Positions 8,158-15,816 of a stretch of DNA of 64,000 nucleotides are shown here, piece after piece; the stretch's first letter is position 1; the number at the start of each line of letters is the position of its first letter. The DNA is from Arcobacter sp. (GTDB lineage Bacteria > Campylobacterota > Campylobacteria > Campylobacterales > Arcobacteraceae). The notes below the pieces were generated by a model. It ran no database searches. It saw only the letters and a list, made by a program, of their open reading frames with translations, and was not told the DNA's origin. The stretch is from the NCBI GenBank assembly GCA_002869565.1, contig PKUJ01000017.1:1-64000 (forward strand). Direction: 5' to 3'. Both the position numbers and the translations under genes were made by a program.

Positions 8158-9408
8158 ATGATTTTAGCAAGTGCAATTTTTATTATTACACTTATTTTTG
8201 TTATTTGGCAACCAAAAGATTTGCAAATAGGTACAACAGCTGTTGTTGGAGCAATAGTTGCTTTAGTTTTAGGTGTTGTAAGTTTAGATGACGTACTTAT
8301 TGTTACAGATATAGTTTGGGATGCAACTTTATCGTTTATTGGAATTATAATTCTCTCTATGGTTTTAGATGAGATTGGTTTCTTCGAATGGGCAGCATTA
8401 AAAATGGCAAAATTCTCAAATGGTGATGGATTTAAGATGTTTGTTTATTCTATTCTTTTAGGAGCTTTTGTATCGGCTCTTTTTGCAAATGATGGGGCAG
8501 CACTAATATTAACCCCAATTTTACTTGCAAAAATGAGAATTTTAAATTTAAATATGAAGTCAATAATTGCCTTTTTACTTGCAGGTGGATTTATATCTGA
8601 TAGTGCTTCTTTGCCATTAGTATTTTCAAACCTTACAAATATTGTAACTGCAAACTATTTTAATATTGGGTTTGGTGAATATATATCAAATATGATAATC
8701 CCTTATATTGTAAGTGTTATAGCATCAATTGTTTTTTTATGGATTCTTTTAAGAAAAGATATTCCTAAAGAAGTAGATATATCACTTTTAAAAGATCCAA
8801 AAAGTGCAATCAAAAATAAAACACTGTTTTATATCTCTTGGGTGTTTTTATCTGTACTTCTTGCTGGATATTTTGTAGGTGATGCTTATGATTTACCAGT
8901 AGCAGTATTTGCTTTAGGTGGTGGAGTTCTATTTTTAATTATTGCAACACTATTTAAAACAGTAGAGCCAGTTCATATTATAAAAGAAGCTCCGTGGCAA
9001 GTTGTTTGGTTTAGTATTGGTTTATATATTGTTGTTTATGGTTTAAAAAATGCAGGGCTTACAGATTATTTGACAATTATACTTAAAGATTTGAGCCAAA
9101 GAGGTGATACAATTGCAATAATTGGAACAGGTTTCTTATCAGCCTTTCTAAGTGCTATAATGAATAATATGCCAACGGTTATGATTATGGATATTGCTTT
9201 ACAGGATATCCCAAATCAAGCTTTAGCATATGCAAATATTATTGGATGTAACTTAGGACCTAAAATGACACCTTTTGGTTCTTTAGCAACTCTTCTATGG
9301 CTTCATGTTTTAGCCAAAAAAGGTGTAAATATATCTTTTGCACAATATAGTAAATTTGGTCTTATAATAACGCCTCCGGTGTTATTGATTGTATTATTAG
9401 CATTATAG
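8158..9408 (+). CDS. arsB: Arsenite efflux pump ArsB
   Basis: A 416-residue polytopic inner-membrane protein with about 12 predicted membrane segments. It aligns by eye with E. coli ArsB along its full length: FVIWQPK near the N-terminus, DEIGFFEWAAL, ALFANDGAALILTPI, SIMNNMPTVMI and NIIGCNLGPKMTPFGSLATLLWLHVL. ArsB exports arsenite using the proton gradient. No arsA ATPase is present in the locus. The ATG has an AAAAGGA site. It is the first gene of the second ars transcript. Confidence 0.95.
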   Translation: MILASAIFIITLIFVIWQPKDLQIGTTAVVGAIVALVLGVVSLDDVLIVTDIVWDATLSFIGIIILSMVLDEIGFFEWAALKMAKFSNGDGFKMFVYSILLGAFVSALFANDGAALILTPILLAKMRILNLNMKSIIAFLLAGGFISDSASLPLVFSNLTNIVTANYFNIGFGEYISNMIIPYIVSVIASIVFLWILLRKDIPKEVDISLLKDPKSAIKNKTLFYISWVFLSVLLAGYFVGDAYDLPVAVFALGGGVLFLIIATLFKTVEPVHIIKEAPWQVVWFSIGLYIVVYGLKNAGLTDYLTIILKDLSQRGDTIAIIGTGFLSAFLSAIMNNMPTVMIMDIALQDIPNQALAYANIIGCNLGPKMTPFGSLATLLWLHVLAKKGVNISFAQYSKFGLIITPPVLLIVLLAL

Positions 9409-9421
9409 AAGGAAAGTGAAT

Positions 9422-9961
9422 TTGGAATTAGTTTTAATAGCAATTGCTTTAGCAATGGATAGTGTAGCTGTATCAATTGCAAGTGGGAGTAAATATAAAA
9501 ATATAGATTTTCAAACAACTATAAAAATTGCACTATTTTTTGGATTGTTTCAAGGAATAATGCCTTTAATTGGATATTTTTTAGGAAATGTATTTGCTTC
9601 TTTTGTAAATAGTTTTGACCATTATATAGCTTTTATTATATTGGTTTATCTTGGATATAAAATGATTCAAGAAGCGCGAGAAGGTGATTTTGAAGATGAA
9701 GTTAAAGATTTAAAAAATAAAACACTTTTTATATTAGCAATCGCAACATCTATTGATGCTTTAGCTATTGGTATTACTTTTTCATTTCAAGAAGTAGATA
9801 TTTTTTATGCGGTTGGTTTAATTACGATTATTACATTTGCTCTTTGTATAATAGCTGTTTATATAGGGAAGTTTTTAGGTGGCTTTTTAGAAGATAAAGC
9901 TGAATACTTAGGTGGAATTATTCTAATTATTTTAGGTTTCAAAATTTTATTAGGTGGCTAA
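9422..9961 (+). CDS. MntP-like small efflux protein in the ars locus
   Basis: About 180 residues and six membrane helices in two homologous halves. Each half carries the acidic signature of the MntP manganese exporter family (AMDSVAVSIASG in the first helix, TSIDALAIGI in the fourth). I chose TTG at 9422 because AAGGA at 9409-9413 lies 8 bp away. A GTG at 9416 is possible but has only 2 bp of spacing. Known family members export Mn(II). The substrate here may be manganese or something linked to arsenic, since the gene sits between arsB and arsC. Confidence 0.8.
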   Translation: MELVLIAIALAMDSVAVSIASGSKYKNIDFQTTIKIALFFGLFQGIMPLIGYFLGNVFASFVNSFDHYIAFIILVYLGYKMIQEAREGDFEDEVKDLKNKTLFILAIATSIDALAIGITFSFQEVDIFYAVGLITIITFALCIIAVYIGKFLGGFLEDKAEYLGGIILIILGFKILLGG

Positions 9962-9981
9962 ATATATTATAAGGAAAAAAG

Positions 9982-10398
9982 ATGAATAACACAAAAACAA
10001 AAAAAGTTTTAATTTTATGTACAGGAAATTCTTGTAGAAGTATTATTGCAGAAGCTCAAATAAATGCTTTTTTAGATGGAGCAATTAGTGATAGTAGTGG
10101 TGTAAAAGCCAGTGGAAGAGTAAATCCAAATGCAAAAAAACTTTTAGAAGAAAAAGGAATTTGGAAAGAGGAATATCACTCAAAAACTATTGATAAAGTA
10201 ATAGATAATGAGTATGATTTAGTGGTTACTGTTTGTGATAATGCGCAAGAGACTTGTCCAATGTTTCCAAAAGCTGCAAAAGTAATTCATGTGGGATTTG
10301 AAGATCCAGATGGAAAAAACTATGAAGCATTTTTAGATACATATGATGAAATACTTGAAACTTTATTACCTAAAGTAAAAGAAGAATTGGGTCTATAA
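9982..10398 (+). CDS. arsC: Arsenate reductase, thioredoxin-coupled (LMW phosphatase fold)
   Basis: A 138-residue enzyme reducing arsenate to arsenite. It has the P-loop CTGNSCRS (nucleophilic Cys near residue 15), then VTVCDNAQETCP with the two further Cys of the relay, and the DPDGK loop. This is the S. aureus pI258 type, which is recycled by thioredoxin rather than glutaredoxin. The small thioredoxin-like gene at the end of the locus may be a partner. It is preceded by AAGGA and overlaps the arsP start by one base (TAATG). Confidence 0.95.
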   Translation: MNNTKTKKVLILCTGNSCRSIIAEAQINAFLDGAISDSSGVKASGRVNPNAKKLLEEKGIWKEEYHSKTIDKVIDNEYDLVVTVCDNAQETCPMFPKAAKVIHVGFEDPDGKNYEAFLDTYDEILETLLPKVKEELGL

Positions 10399-11357
10399 TG
10401 TTTACTTATTGGGAAAAATTTGTTGATTATCTAATCTATACTCTTGCAGGATTAGATAAAACAACCCATTCAGCACAAGCAATACATTTTTTTATTTTTG
10501 ATACAGTAAAGATTTTTATACTTCTTATTACTATTATCTTCGCTGTTTCATATTTAAGAACTTGGTTTAATGTAGAAAAAGTAAGAGCTTATTTACAAGG
10601 AAAATCAGAGTTTACAGGAAATGTTTTAGCAAGTATATTTGGAATCATCACACCTTTTTGTTCTTGTTCTGCAATACCACTATTTTTAGGTTTTTTGCAA
10701 GCTAGAATTCCAATTGGAGTTACTTTTTCATTTTTAATTTCAGCTCCACTAAATAATGAAATAGCGATAGCTATGCTGTTTGGTCTTTTTGGTTGGAAAA
10801 TAACTGCTATTTATATAGGTTTTGGATTATTAGTTGCTATTGTTGGTGGATTTGTCATAGGTCGTTTAAAGATGGAAAAATATATCCTTCTTGATGTAAA
10901 ACCAATGGATGGATGTTGTGATAATCCAGAAATAAACTTAGATGCAAAATCAAGAGCAAAAGAGGCTTGGGATTACACCGTAGATATATTTAAAAAGATT
11001 TATATTTATGTAATAGTAGGTGTAGGTGTAGGTGCTTTTATTCATGGATATATTCCAACTGATTTTATTGCAAAATATACAGGAGGAGATGCTTGGTATA
11101 CAGTTCCTTTGGCTGTTGTTTTAGGAATTCCAATGTATTCAAGTGCGGCTGGAGTTATGCCTTTAGTTGAAGTTTTAACTTCAAAAGGGATGTTACTTGG
11201 AAGTGCTTTATCTTTTATGATGGCAGTTACAGCATTATCTTTACCAGAAGCTATGATTTTAAAAAGATTGTTGCATACTAAACTTATCGCTACATTTTTT
11301 TTAATCGTTGGAAGTGGAATAATTTTAATTGGTTATATATTTAACGCAATATTATAG
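10398..11357 (+). CDS. arsP: ArsP-type permease (organoarsenical efflux)
   Basis: A 319-residue membrane protein of the ArsP/DUF318 permease family. It has the signature TPFCSCSAIPLFLGF (around residue 90) and a second repeat GIPMYSSAAGVMPL. ArsP of Campylobacter jejuni exports trivalent methylarsenite and aromatic arsenicals. A CCD cluster lies in the central loop (MDGCCDNPE), a plausible metalloid site. Its start overlaps the arsC stop, so the two are translationally coupled. Substrate assignment is by family and context. Related permeases handle other metals. Confidence 0.88.
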   Translation: MFTYWEKFVDYLIYTLAGLDKTTHSAQAIHFFIFDTVKIFILLITIIFAVSYLRTWFNVEKVRAYLQGKSEFTGNVLASIFGIITPFCSCSAIPLFLGFLQARIPIGVTFSFLISAPLNNEIAIAMLFGLFGWKITAIYIGFGLLVAIVGGFVIGRLKMEKYILLDVKPMDGCCDNPEINLDAKSRAKEAWDYTVDIFKKIYIYVIVGVGVGAFIHGYIPTDFIAKYTGGDAWYTVPLAVVLGIPMYSSAAGVMPLVEVLTSKGMLLGSALSFMMAVTALSLPEAMILKRLLHTKLIATFFLIVGSGIILIGYIFNAIL

Positions 11358-11369
11358 GAGAAAACAAAA

Positions 11370-11606
11370 ATGAAAATAGAAATCTTAGGAACAGGTTGTT
11401 CAAAATGTGAAGCTTTAACAGAAAATGCAAAAAAAGCAGTTGCACAAGCTGGTCTTTTTGCACAAATTGAAAAAGTAGAAGATATGGTTAAAATTATGGA
11501 ATATGGAGTAATGAATACTCCAGCCCTTGTAATTGATGGTGAAGTTAAAAGTACTGGAAAACTTTTAAATAGTGAAGAGATAAAAAATTTACTTACGAAC
11601 AATTAA
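11370..11606 (+). CDS. Small thioredoxin-fold (redox-active disulfide) protein
   Basis: 78 residues with the active-site motif GTGCSKCEAL near the N-terminus and the cis-proline MNTPALVIDGE loop. This is the TM0996/MTH895 family of glutaredoxin-sized thioredoxins. Such genes often follow ArsP-family permeases, where the pair of Cys may deliver electrons or metalloid. AGGAG lies upstream in the 12-bp gap after arsP. It is the last gene of the ars locus. Confidence 0.88.
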   Translation: MKIEILGTGCSKCEALTENAKKAVAQAGLFAQIEKVEDMVKIMEYGVMNTPALVIDGEVKSTGKLLNSEEIKNLLTNN

Positions 11607-11684
11607 CGAATAATTAACATTTTTTTTCTATTCTTCCACTTTTAAAACTAAATAATATAAATATAGATTATATTAAGGGAAAAA

Positions 11685-13097
11685 GTGGATAAGAGATTAA
11701 ATAAGAAAATAAAATGTTCTTCAGAAAGTAATATTTTCTATAAAGCCGTATGGCGTTGGCATTTTTATGCAGGATTATTGGTCACACCTTTTTTATGGAT
11801 TCTTGCTATAACGGGTATGGCAATGATGTTCTTAGGATATATTAATGGTCGTGATGGTGAAAGAATTACAGTCCATGTTCCTGCCCAAGCAGTTACAAAA
11901 AGCTTATTGGAACAATCAAATATAGTCTTAGATTCTCATCCTGGTTCAAGCTTATTAGAATGGATAAAAGCCCCTGAAAATAACAGAGTCAATGTTTTTC
12001 GTATAAAAGAAAAAAGCGGTCAACAACTTATGATTGCAATTAATCCTTACACGGGGAATATTGAGAGTGATTGGTTACGAAGACAAGGGTGGTATGATCT
12101 TGCAGACAATATTCACAGTGATTTATTATTAGGCAAGAGTGGAGATATAATATTAGAAATATCCGCAGGATTTGGTATTGTGTTATTAATTTCTGGATTG
12201 TATCTTTTGTGGCCAAGAAATAGAAATATTCGTCTTTCTCTTATTCCAAATCTTTCACTCAAAGGACATGAGTTTTGGAAAGAACTTCATGCAACATTAG
12301 GTGTTTATCTTTGGGCATTTTTTTTACTTTTTTTATTATCAGGAATGTCTTGGACTGGTATTTGGGGTGGAAAGATTGTTCAAGCTTGGAGTACGTTTCC
12401 TGCGCAAAAATGGGATAAAATACCTCTTTCTAATAAAACCCATGCTTCTTTAAATTACTCTTCATCAGAGGGAATGCCTTGGGCAATTGAGCAAACACTT
12501 TTACCTGCTTCTGGTTCAAAAGAAGGGACAACAGGAACCTTAAAAGGAGAAAATGTCACCATCGATAGTATAGAAAGATTGGCGCAAAGAATTGGTTTTG
12601 ATGGAAGATATCGAATCTCTTTTCCAAAAGGAGAACAAGGTGTATGGACAATTAATCAAGACACCATGAATGCAGACTCCTCAAACCCTTTTGTGGATAA
12701 AACCGTGCATGTTGATCGATATACAGGAAGAGTATTAGCTAAGGTTAGCTTTGATGATTATTCCATTGCAGGAAAAGTAATGGCAGTTTCAATTCCTCTA
12801 CATATGGGGTTAGTTACAGTTTGGAATCTTATTATAAATACCATCATTTGTTTGGGTATTATGATTTTAAGTATGACTGGTGTGATTATGTGGTGGAAAA
12901 GAAGACCTTCAAATAGTGGATTTAGATTATGTGCTCCTAGTGCTCCAACACGTTTACCTCATTGGAAAAATGCTATGCTTGTTATGTTAGCAGTCTCTTT
13001 ATTATTTCCTTTGGTAGGAGTCACATTAGTGGCAATCTTACTTTTAGATACCCTTTTGTTATCTCGAGTTCTTATTCTAAAACGTTTTTTTTCATAG
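11685..13097 (+). CDS. PepSY-associated membrane protein (PiuB-like)
   Basis: 470 residues with four main membrane segments: near residues 25-50, 155-175, 205-225 and 365-390, then a C-terminal hydrophobic tail. Two PepSY-like extracytoplasmic regions lie between them. The WRWHFYAGLL start, the HSDLLLG and HMGLV segments and the histidines in or beside helices fit the iron-regulated PepSY_TM family, several members of which act in siderophore or ferric reduction. GTG start with AAGGGA upstream. Arginine codons include many CGN (for example near 11755, 11850, 12001, 12220), unlike neighbours that use AGA. This hints at acquisition from elsewhere. Confidence 0.85.
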   Translation: MDKRLNKKIKCSSESNIFYKAVWRWHFYAGLLVTPFLWILAITGMAMMFLGYINGRDGERITVHVPAQAVTKSLLEQSNIVLDSHPGSSLLEWIKAPENNRVNVFRIKEKSGQQLMIAINPYTGNIESDWLRRQGWYDLADNIHSDLLLGKSGDIILEISAGFGIVLLISGLYLLWPRNRNIRLSLIPNLSLKGHEFWKELHATLGVYLWAFFLLFLLSGMSWTGIWGGKIVQAWSTFPAQKWDKIPLSNKTHASLNYSSSEGMPWAIEQTLLPASGSKEGTTGTLKGENVTIDSIERLAQRIGFDGRYRISFPKGEQGVWTINQDTMNADSSNPFVDKTVHVDRYTGRVLAKVSFDDYSIAGKVMAVSIPLHMGLVTVWNLIINTIICLGIMILSMTGVIMWWKRRPSNSGFRLCAPSAPTRLPHWKNAMLVMLAVSLLFPLVGVTLVAILLLDTLLLSRVLILKRFFS

Positions 13098-13119
13098 GAA
13101 CTCTTACTCAAGTTTAGCT

Positions 13120-13136
13120 ATAGTTTCGAAAACTAT
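13120..13136 (+). other. Short inverted repeat before rarD
   Basis: ATAGTTT-CGA-AAACTAT, 7-bp arms with a 3-nt loop, 15 bp upstream of the rarD start. It may be a weak terminator for the PepSY gene or an operator. No T-run follows. Confidence 0.3.
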
Positions 13137-13150
13137 TAAAAGAGACACAT

Positions 13151-14032
13151 TTGAGTAATGAAAGATTAGGACAAATATATGCAATATTGGCATTTTTATT
13201 TTGGGGAGCACTAGCTCCTATATACTTTAAACAAGTAGCTAGTGTTGATCCTGTAGAAGTCTTAATACATAGAATTATTTGGTCATTTATAATTTTAATA
13301 CCATTACTTTTTATAACAAAGCAGATTGATGTTTTTAAGTTATTAATTAGAGATAAAAAGAAATTAAAATATTTGGCTTTATCTACATTCTTCATATCTA
13401 TAAATTGGCTTGTATTTATTTGGGCTGTTGGAAATAATAAAATCATGGAAACTGCCTTAGGATATTATATAAATCCCTTGGTTAATGTTTTATTGGGGTA
13501 TTTGTTTTTTTCTGAGAGAATGACAAGAAATCAATATATTGCAATTTTTATAGCTTTTGTAGCTGTTTTATATCAGTTAGTTTCTTTAGGTTCTCTTCCT
13601 TTAGTTTCTCTCGTTTTAGGCTTTTCTTTTGGTTTCTATGGAATGATTCGCAAAAAAATAAATGTAGGTTCTATTGTAGGATTATTTGTTGAAACTTTGA
13701 TTCTTTTGCCATTTGGTCTTTTATATCTATTTTATATAATCTCAAATGATTCAATATCCTTTTTAAATTCAAACGATTATATTAGTCTAATGTTAACTCT
13801 TGGAGGATTAGTAACTATAATACCTTTACTCCTTTTTAATGGAGCAGCAACAAGAATGAGACTTACAACCTTAGGATTCTTTCAATATATAGGTCCAAGT
13901 TTTGCTTTTTTACTTGCAGTGTTTGTATATCATGAAGATTTTAACTTTGATAAATTAATCACCTTTTCACTGATTTGGATTGCGCTGGTGATTTTTTCAT
14001 TAGATTCTTTATCAAAAAGAGATAAAAAATAG
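13151..14032 (+). CDS. rarD: RarD-like EamA-family transporter
   Basis: 293 residues, about ten membrane helices in two EamA halves. It has the RarD hallmarks near the start (GQIYAILAFLFWGALAPIYFK) and the HRIIWSF segment. RarD homologues are inner-membrane drug/metabolite transporters; the natural substrate is unknown. The start is TTG at 13151, because the nearby ATG at 13158 is out of frame. It is followed by a promoter region for the MerR operon. Confidence 0.88.
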   Translation: MSNERLGQIYAILAFLFWGALAPIYFKQVASVDPVEVLIHRIIWSFIILIPLLFITKQIDVFKLLIRDKKKLKYLALSTFFISINWLVFIWAVGNNKIMETALGYYINPLVNVLLGYLFFSERMTRNQYIAIFIAFVAVLYQLVSLGSLPLVSLVLGFSFGFYGMIRKKINVGSIVGLFVETLILLPFGLLYLFYIISNDSISFLNSNDYISLMLTLGGLVTIIPLLLFNGAATRMRLTTLGFFQYIGPSFAFLLAVFVYHEDFNFDKLITFSLIWIALVIFSLDSLSKRDKK

Positions 14033-14054
14033 TTACAAGAGAATAACATTTTAG

Positions 14055-14081
14055 AAAGTAAAGAGTTCTACTCTTGACTTT
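14055..14081 (+). promoter_or_regulatory. Operator 1 of the MerR operon, covering the -35 box
   Basis: The arms AAAGTAAAGAGT (14055-14066) and ACTCTTGACTTT (14070-14081) form an inverted repeat with one mismatch. That mismatch creates TTGACT (14074-14079), the -35 element. The 27-bp site matches operator 2 at 24 of 27 positions, and the two begin 52 bp apart, close to five turns of DNA. Confidence 0.75.
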
Positions 14082-14102
14082 TTATTTAAATTTTTCTATA
14101 AT
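14074..14102 (+). promoter_or_regulatory. Strong sigma-70 promoter of the MerR-amidohydrolase-acyltransferase operon
   Basis: TTGACT (14074-14079), 17-bp spacer, TATAAT (14097-14102): near consensus. The predicted transcription start (about 14109) lies inside operator 2. The promoter is framed by two operators rather than having one in the spacer, the usual MerR layout. Confidence 0.8.
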
Positions 14103-14105
14103 TTC

Positions 14106-14134
14106 AAAAGTAAAGAGTTTAACTCTTTACTTTT
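14106..14134 (+). promoter_or_regulatory. Operator 2 of the MerR operon, covering the transcription start
   Basis: A perfect inverted repeat with 14-bp arms (AAAAGTAAAGAGTT and its complement) around a single T at 14120. It ends next to the ribosome site of the MerR gene. Confidence 0.8.
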
Positions 14135-14144
14135 AGGAGTTGAA

Positions 14145-14783
14145 ATGAAAATTATTGATGAAAAAATATATTATAAAATGAGTGAACTGGTTGAAGAAAC
14201 AGGTCTAAGCAATCACACCATATCTTTTTATAGCAAAAAAGGCTTATTGCCAAATACATACAATACTTCAAAAAATATGAAGTACTATCCAGAAATTACA
14301 ATTACAGTTTTAAATATGATTAAATATTTTAAAGATAATCTTAGTTTTTCTATTGATTATATAAAAGAGTTATTTGATTATTACAATATTGATTTTGATG
14401 ACAGGGCTGAACTGATTTTACAATCTATTCAAATGATTTCTAGTGAGATAAAAAATCCTATTTTAAAAAAAGATTTGAACAAAGAGCTTTTGAATGAAGC
14501 AATTAGACTCGATTTACTAGATGATAAAGAGATTTATTTTAAAACAGAAATTGAGGTTTTAAGAACCTTTGAAGAGCTAAGAGCTTATGAGATTTCATCA
14601 CATTTGATTGAAGAGTATGTACAAACAAGTAAAAAACTTGCCTTAATAGAGAGAAAATTAAGTTCAAAAGTATTAGAAAAAACTGGATTTTTACCTGAAG
14701 TATTGGTTCTTGATATTTTAAATTCTTTTAAACCTTATATCTTTAATAGACACACTATTGAAGAGTTTAAAAAGGAAATATAA
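14145..14783 (+). CDS. MerR-family transcriptional regulator
   Basis: 212 residues. The N-terminal winged helix has the MerR pattern (YYKMSELVEETGLSNHTISFYSKKGLLP, roughly residues 9-36). The C-terminal two thirds is a helical domain without the Cys pairs of metal sensors, so the ligand is probably organic. It heads an operon with the amidohydrolase and the lipid enzyme and probably represses its own promoter through the two matched operators. The family assignment is secure. The inducer is unknown; a fatty acid or lipid-related molecule is plausible from context. Confidence 0.85.
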   Translation: MKIIDEKIYYKMSELVEETGLSNHTISFYSKKGLLPNTYNTSKNMKYYPEITITVLNMIKYFKDNLSFSIDYIKELFDYYNIDFDDRAELILQSIQMISSEIKNPILKKDLNKELLNEAIRLDLLDDKEIYFKTEIEVLRTFEELRAYEISSHLIEEYVQTSKKLALIERKLSSKVLEKTGFLPEVLVLDILNSFKPYIFNRHTIEEFKKEI

Positions 14784-15814
14784 TGGAAACTATAGATTTT
14801 CATGCTCATTTATTAAATCCAAATGTCTCTTTTTCAAGGGTTTATGACAAAGTAGCTATTTCACTTTTTGCAAAAAAACTAGGTGTTAATAAAGATGATT
14901 TATTAAATAGAAAATATGATGCATTTGTTGATGCGTTTATTAACAATATACAAAATTCAAAATATGTATCAAAATCAGTAGTTCTTCCTGTGGATGCAAA
15001 AATAGATTCAAAAGGAAGAGAATTATCAAGAGATAAAACTGTTTGTTCTTCCAATGAAGATGTTTTAAATGAATATAAAAAAAATCCCAATGAAGTTATT
15101 CCTTTTTTCTCTGTAAATCCAAATAGAGTTGATGCTTTAGATTTAATAGACAAATATGCTAAAGAAGGATTTAAAGGGGCTAAGTTCTTACAAAATTATT
15201 GGGATATTGATATTAATGATGATAGATATATTCCATATTTTGAAAAAATTAAATCTTATGATTTGCCAATAATCGTTCATACAGGAAGTGAGCATGCAAT
15301 AGAATCAAATCCAATGTATGAAAAAGTTGAAGTTGCAAATTTAGCAATTGAGATTGGATGTAAAGTTGTACTTGCTCATTTTGGAGTAAATTCGATTATG
15401 GAACATAAACCTTTTGGAGTAAATTCGATTATGGAACATAAACCTTCAAAAATTTTAAATAATTTCTCTTTTGATAATCAAAAATTTGGTGATGATTATT
15501 TTAAAACAATAGAGTATTTAGAAAAACATGAAAATGTATATGCAGATTTATCTGCCATGGTAATGAATTTTAGATCAAAAATTATTGAAGATTTGGCAAA
15601 GAATCAAAGTCAAATTCATGATAAACTACTTTTTGGAACAGATTATCCTGTTCCTTTTTCTCCTATGTTTTCTTATCATTCTTTAGGGTTGAAAAAAAGA
15701 AGAGAATTAGAAAAAATTCAAAATCCTCTTGATAGAAATGTGGAGTTTTTTAATCAATATTTTGATGAAGACTCATGTATATATACAAATTGGCAAAAGT
15801 TAATAAAGGAATAA
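14783..15814 (+). CDS. Amidohydrolase-family TIM-barrel hydrolase
   Basis: 343 residues of the metal-dependent amidohydrolase-2 type: N-terminal HAH metal motif (residues 7-9), HTGSEH (near 165), LAHFG (near 199) and GTDYPVPF (near 290) supply the expected metal ligands. The start overlaps the MerR stop by one base (TAATG). An exact 33-bp tandem duplication at 15379-15444 repeats FGVNSIMEHKP directly after the AHFG motif, adding 11 residues beside the active site. The substrate is unknown. Co-transcription with the acyltransferase/acyl-ACP synthetase suggests a lipid-derived or amide substrate. Confidence 0.8.
   Translation: METIDFHAHLLNPNVSFSRVYDKVAISLFAKKLGVNKDDLLNRKYDAFVDAFINNIQNSKYVSKSVVLPVDAKIDSKGRELSRDKTVCSSNEDVLNEYKKNPNEVIPFFSVNPNRVDALDLIDKYAKEGFKGAKFLQNYWDIDINDDRYIPYFEKIKSYDLPIIVHTGSEHAIESNPMYEKVEVANLAIEIGCKVVLAHFGVNSIMEHKPFGVNSIMEHKPSKILNNFSFDNQKFGDDYFKTIEYLEKHENVYADLSAMVMNFRSKIIEDLAKNQSQIHDKLLFGTDYPVPFSPMFSYHSLGLKKRRELEKIQNPLDRNVEFFNQYFDEDSCIYTNWQKLIKE
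15379..15444 (+). repeat. 33-bp perfect tandem duplication within the amidohydrolase gene
   Basis: Copy 1 is at 15379-15411 and copy 2 at 15412-15444, with two further shared bases. They are identical at every base and preserve the frame. No divergence at silent sites implies a very recent event. Confidence 0.95.
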
Positions 15815-15816
15815 AT

